8,698 nucleotides of DNA, taken from Candidatus Schekmanbacteria bacterium. Lineage in GTDB: Bacteria > Schekmanbacteria > GWA2-38-11 > J061. The notes under the pieces are model-generated. The model had not been told where the DNA came from. It saw only the letters and a program-made list of their open reading frames with translations, and searched no databases. The position numbers were made by a program, and so were the translations under genes. This document shows, piece after piece, positions 7,326-8,698 of the stretch (positions within the stretch are counted from its first letter, which is position 1; each line of letters begins with the position of its first letter). The stretch is taken from the NCBI GenBank assembly GCA_003695725.1, contig RFHX01000246.1, positions 1 through 8,698 of the forward strand, read 5' to 3'.

Positions 7326-8698
7326 CATAACCCAAAGCTTTCATCCGATTAAGTTGATTCCTTTTTTTCTCCAAGTCTTCTTTTGTTTCCTTATATCCCT
7401 TTTTTTTTTTTTTTGTCTTCTTAATCCAATCTATTAAAAGTTTTTTCATATCTTTTACAAGAAGAGGATTTTTATCTGCAATATTGATTTTTTCATAAGG
7501 GTCTGTAGAAAGGTCAAAGAGTTCTAATTTTTTTGAGTCCATACAAAAAATAAGTTTATAATTTCCATCAATAACCGCTTTTTTCTTTTCATAATAATAT
7601 GTTTCTTCAGCAAATATAGGAGGTTCTGCAGCATTATATTCACCTTTTATAAAAGGCATCAAACTTTTTCCGTCAAATTCCTTACTAATGGGTATGCCTG
7701 CAATTTCAAAGAAAGTTGGCATTAAATCAATTGTTGAGACAGGATTGTATATTTTTTTAGGTGACCTAATTCTCGGAATGGAAATAATTAAAGGCACCTT
7801 TATTAACTCTTCATAAAGACTCTGTCCATGATAATAATCGCCGTGGTCCCAAAATTCTTCTCCATGGTCAGATGTTACACAAATTACTGTATTATCAAGA
7901 AGTTTTTCATCTTTTAGAGTTTGTAAAATATTTCCAAATAATTTATCCATATACAACACTTCACCATTATACAACTCTCTAATATATTCTTTATCAGAAT
8001 CAGTAAGAGCAACTTTCCCCATTCGAATTTGTGAAAGTTGAGGATACGGAAGTGAGGGATCCATTGGTGCAAATACAGGCCATTTCTCTTCAACATCTTT
8101 TTTTCTAAACTCTTGAGGAGGAGCGTAAGGGTCGTGTGGATCAACAAAATGAACCCATAAAAAGAATTTTTTATTTCTATTCTTCCTGATAAAGTTGATT
8201 GTATTCTCGACAAGATATTTTGAAGTGTTCATCAAATATTTATATTCGGGCTCCTGAATACATAATGATAATGCACTTTCTAAAAAAGGCATAATGAGAG
8301 CAAATCGATTCATTGTCCGTGTATGATGATTAACCAAGATGCTAAAATCAAATCCCTGGAGTATTCCCGTTGATTTTTGCAATAGATAATTTCCAACAAA
8401 AGCACCTGTCCTATATCCCCTTTTATCTAAAAGTTCTGCTAAGGTATCAACATTTTCTGGAATGGTATAATAATCTTTAGAATTACCTATGGAGAGTTTT
8501 GATGGAAATTGTGAAGAAAAAAGTCCAACCATAGAAGGAACTGTCCATGGTGCTAAAGAATGAGCATTTAGAAAAACAATATTCTCATTTCCAAAATTAT
8601 CAAAAGAAGGTGTTTTTGTCGTCCCTCCATAAATTCCTAACGAATCAGCTCGTAATGCATCAAATGTTAGTAAAATAAAATTGTAATCCTCTTTACTC
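7318..8698 (-). CDS. Sulfatase-fold hydrolase (alkaline phosphatase superfamily), 5' end beyond the window
   Basis: The frame stays open to the right edge, giving 459 visible residues; the Met at 8532 is internal because essential motifs lie before it. Visible numbering starts with the codon at 8697. FILLTFDALRAD (Asp13) is the N-terminal metal-binding motif of the family, so probably only a few residues or a short leader are missing. The catalytic segment reads APWTVPSM: Thr52 stands where sulfatases have the Cys or Ser that becomes formylglycine, and Met replaces the Arg of C/SxPxR. Further motifs are HFVDPHDPYAPP (His183), TSDHGEEFWDHG (Asp277, His278, His285) and HGQSLYEE (His290). LFDLSTDPYEKINIAD and the ending MKALGYVN are typical of sulfatase C-termini. 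No membrane segment is seen. A 15-nt homopolymer codes a lysine run near the C-terminus. Fold is secure. Without the formylglycine residue it may be a phosphodiesterase, phosphotransferase or a sulfatase-like enzyme of unknown substrate. Confidence 0.9.
   Translation of the reverse strand, partial: SKEDYNFILLTFDALRADSLGIYGGTTKTPSFDNFGNENIVFLNAHSLAPWTVPSMVGLFSSQFPSKLSIGNSKDYYTIPENVDTLAELLDKRGYRTGAFVGNYLLQKSTGILQGFDFSILVNHHTRTMNRFALIMPFLESALSLCIQEPEYKYLMNTSKYLVENTINFIRKNRNKKFFLWVHFVDPHDPYAPPQEFRKKDVEEKWPVFAPMDPSLPYPQLSQIRMGKVALTDSDKEYIRELYNGEVLYMDKLFGNILQTLKDEKLLDNTVICVTSDHGEEFWDHGDYYHGQSLYEELIKVPLIISIPRIRSPKKIYNPVSTIDLMPTFFEIAGIPISKEFDGKSLMPFIKGEYNAAEPPIFAEETYYYEKKKAVIDGNYKLIFCMDSKKLELFDLSTDPYEKINIADKNPLLVKDMKKLLIDWIKKTKKKKKGYKETKEDLEKKRNQLNRMKALGYVN
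7400..7414 (-). repeat. A15 homopolymer inside the sulfatase-like gene
   Basis: Fifteen consecutive T on the plus strand, read as A15 in the gene and encoding part of KKTKKKKKGY, about 30 codons before the stop. Losing one base leads to about 20 altered residues and a stop; gaining one gives GGG-ATA-TAA, a stop almost at once. The tract is long enough to slip in replication or transcription, and is also a common site of sequencing error. Confidence 0.9.

Noticed and set aside
7318-8532. Starting the sulfatase-like gene at the Met at 8532
   Set aside because: The frame continues to the window edge and encodes the metal-binding DALRAD and the catalytic APWT segment before that Met, so the gene is partial rather than 404 aa long.

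Overview
The window comes from an AT-rich (roughly one third G+C by eye) Gram-negative bacterium. A TonB-dependent outer-membrane receptor requires an outer membrane, and a near-consensus sigma-54 promoter points to a lineage with RpoN. The two tRNA genes do not encode their CCA ends. I cannot name the species. Base composition, the sigma-54 site and the gene mix would fit an uncultured deltaproteobacterium-like or candidate-phylum genome, but this is inference.

Layout, left to right. Positions 3-68 may be the last 21 codons of an upstream gene. Next is a large secreted glycoside hydrolase of family GH2 type (72-3803) with an unusually long C-terminal half. This half seems to hold two Rossmann/glutamine-amidotransferase-like modules, the second interrupted by a beta-sandwich. 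After a 118-nt gap comes a TonB-dependent receptor with an N-terminal carboxypeptidase-regulatory-like domain (3922-6645, start moved downstream to fit its Shine-Dalgarno). A consensus-like sigma-70 promoter then drives a tRNA-Lys(UUU) and tRNA-Glu(UUC) pair (6770-6931). An AT-rich gap follows, with short T-rich direct repeats, an inverted repeat and a sigma-54 promoter at 7179-7194. That promoter faces a 29-codon ORF (7236-7325) with a good ribosome binding site and a lipoprotein-like signal sequence. On the minus strand, from 7318 past the right edge, is a partial sulfatase-fold (alkaline phosphatase superfamily) gene whose catalytic Cys/Ser position is Thr.

Working together: the exported GH2 enzyme and the receptor are co-directional neighbours and could form a small glycan-processing and uptake unit. 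There is no SusD-like partner, sugar transporter or regulator in view, so the substrate is unknown. The sulfatase-like gene is convergent and probably a separate transcription unit. The most unusual part is the right-hand intergenic region: a sigma-54 promoter whose only visible product is a tiny exported peptide ending inside the tail of the sulfatase-like gene.
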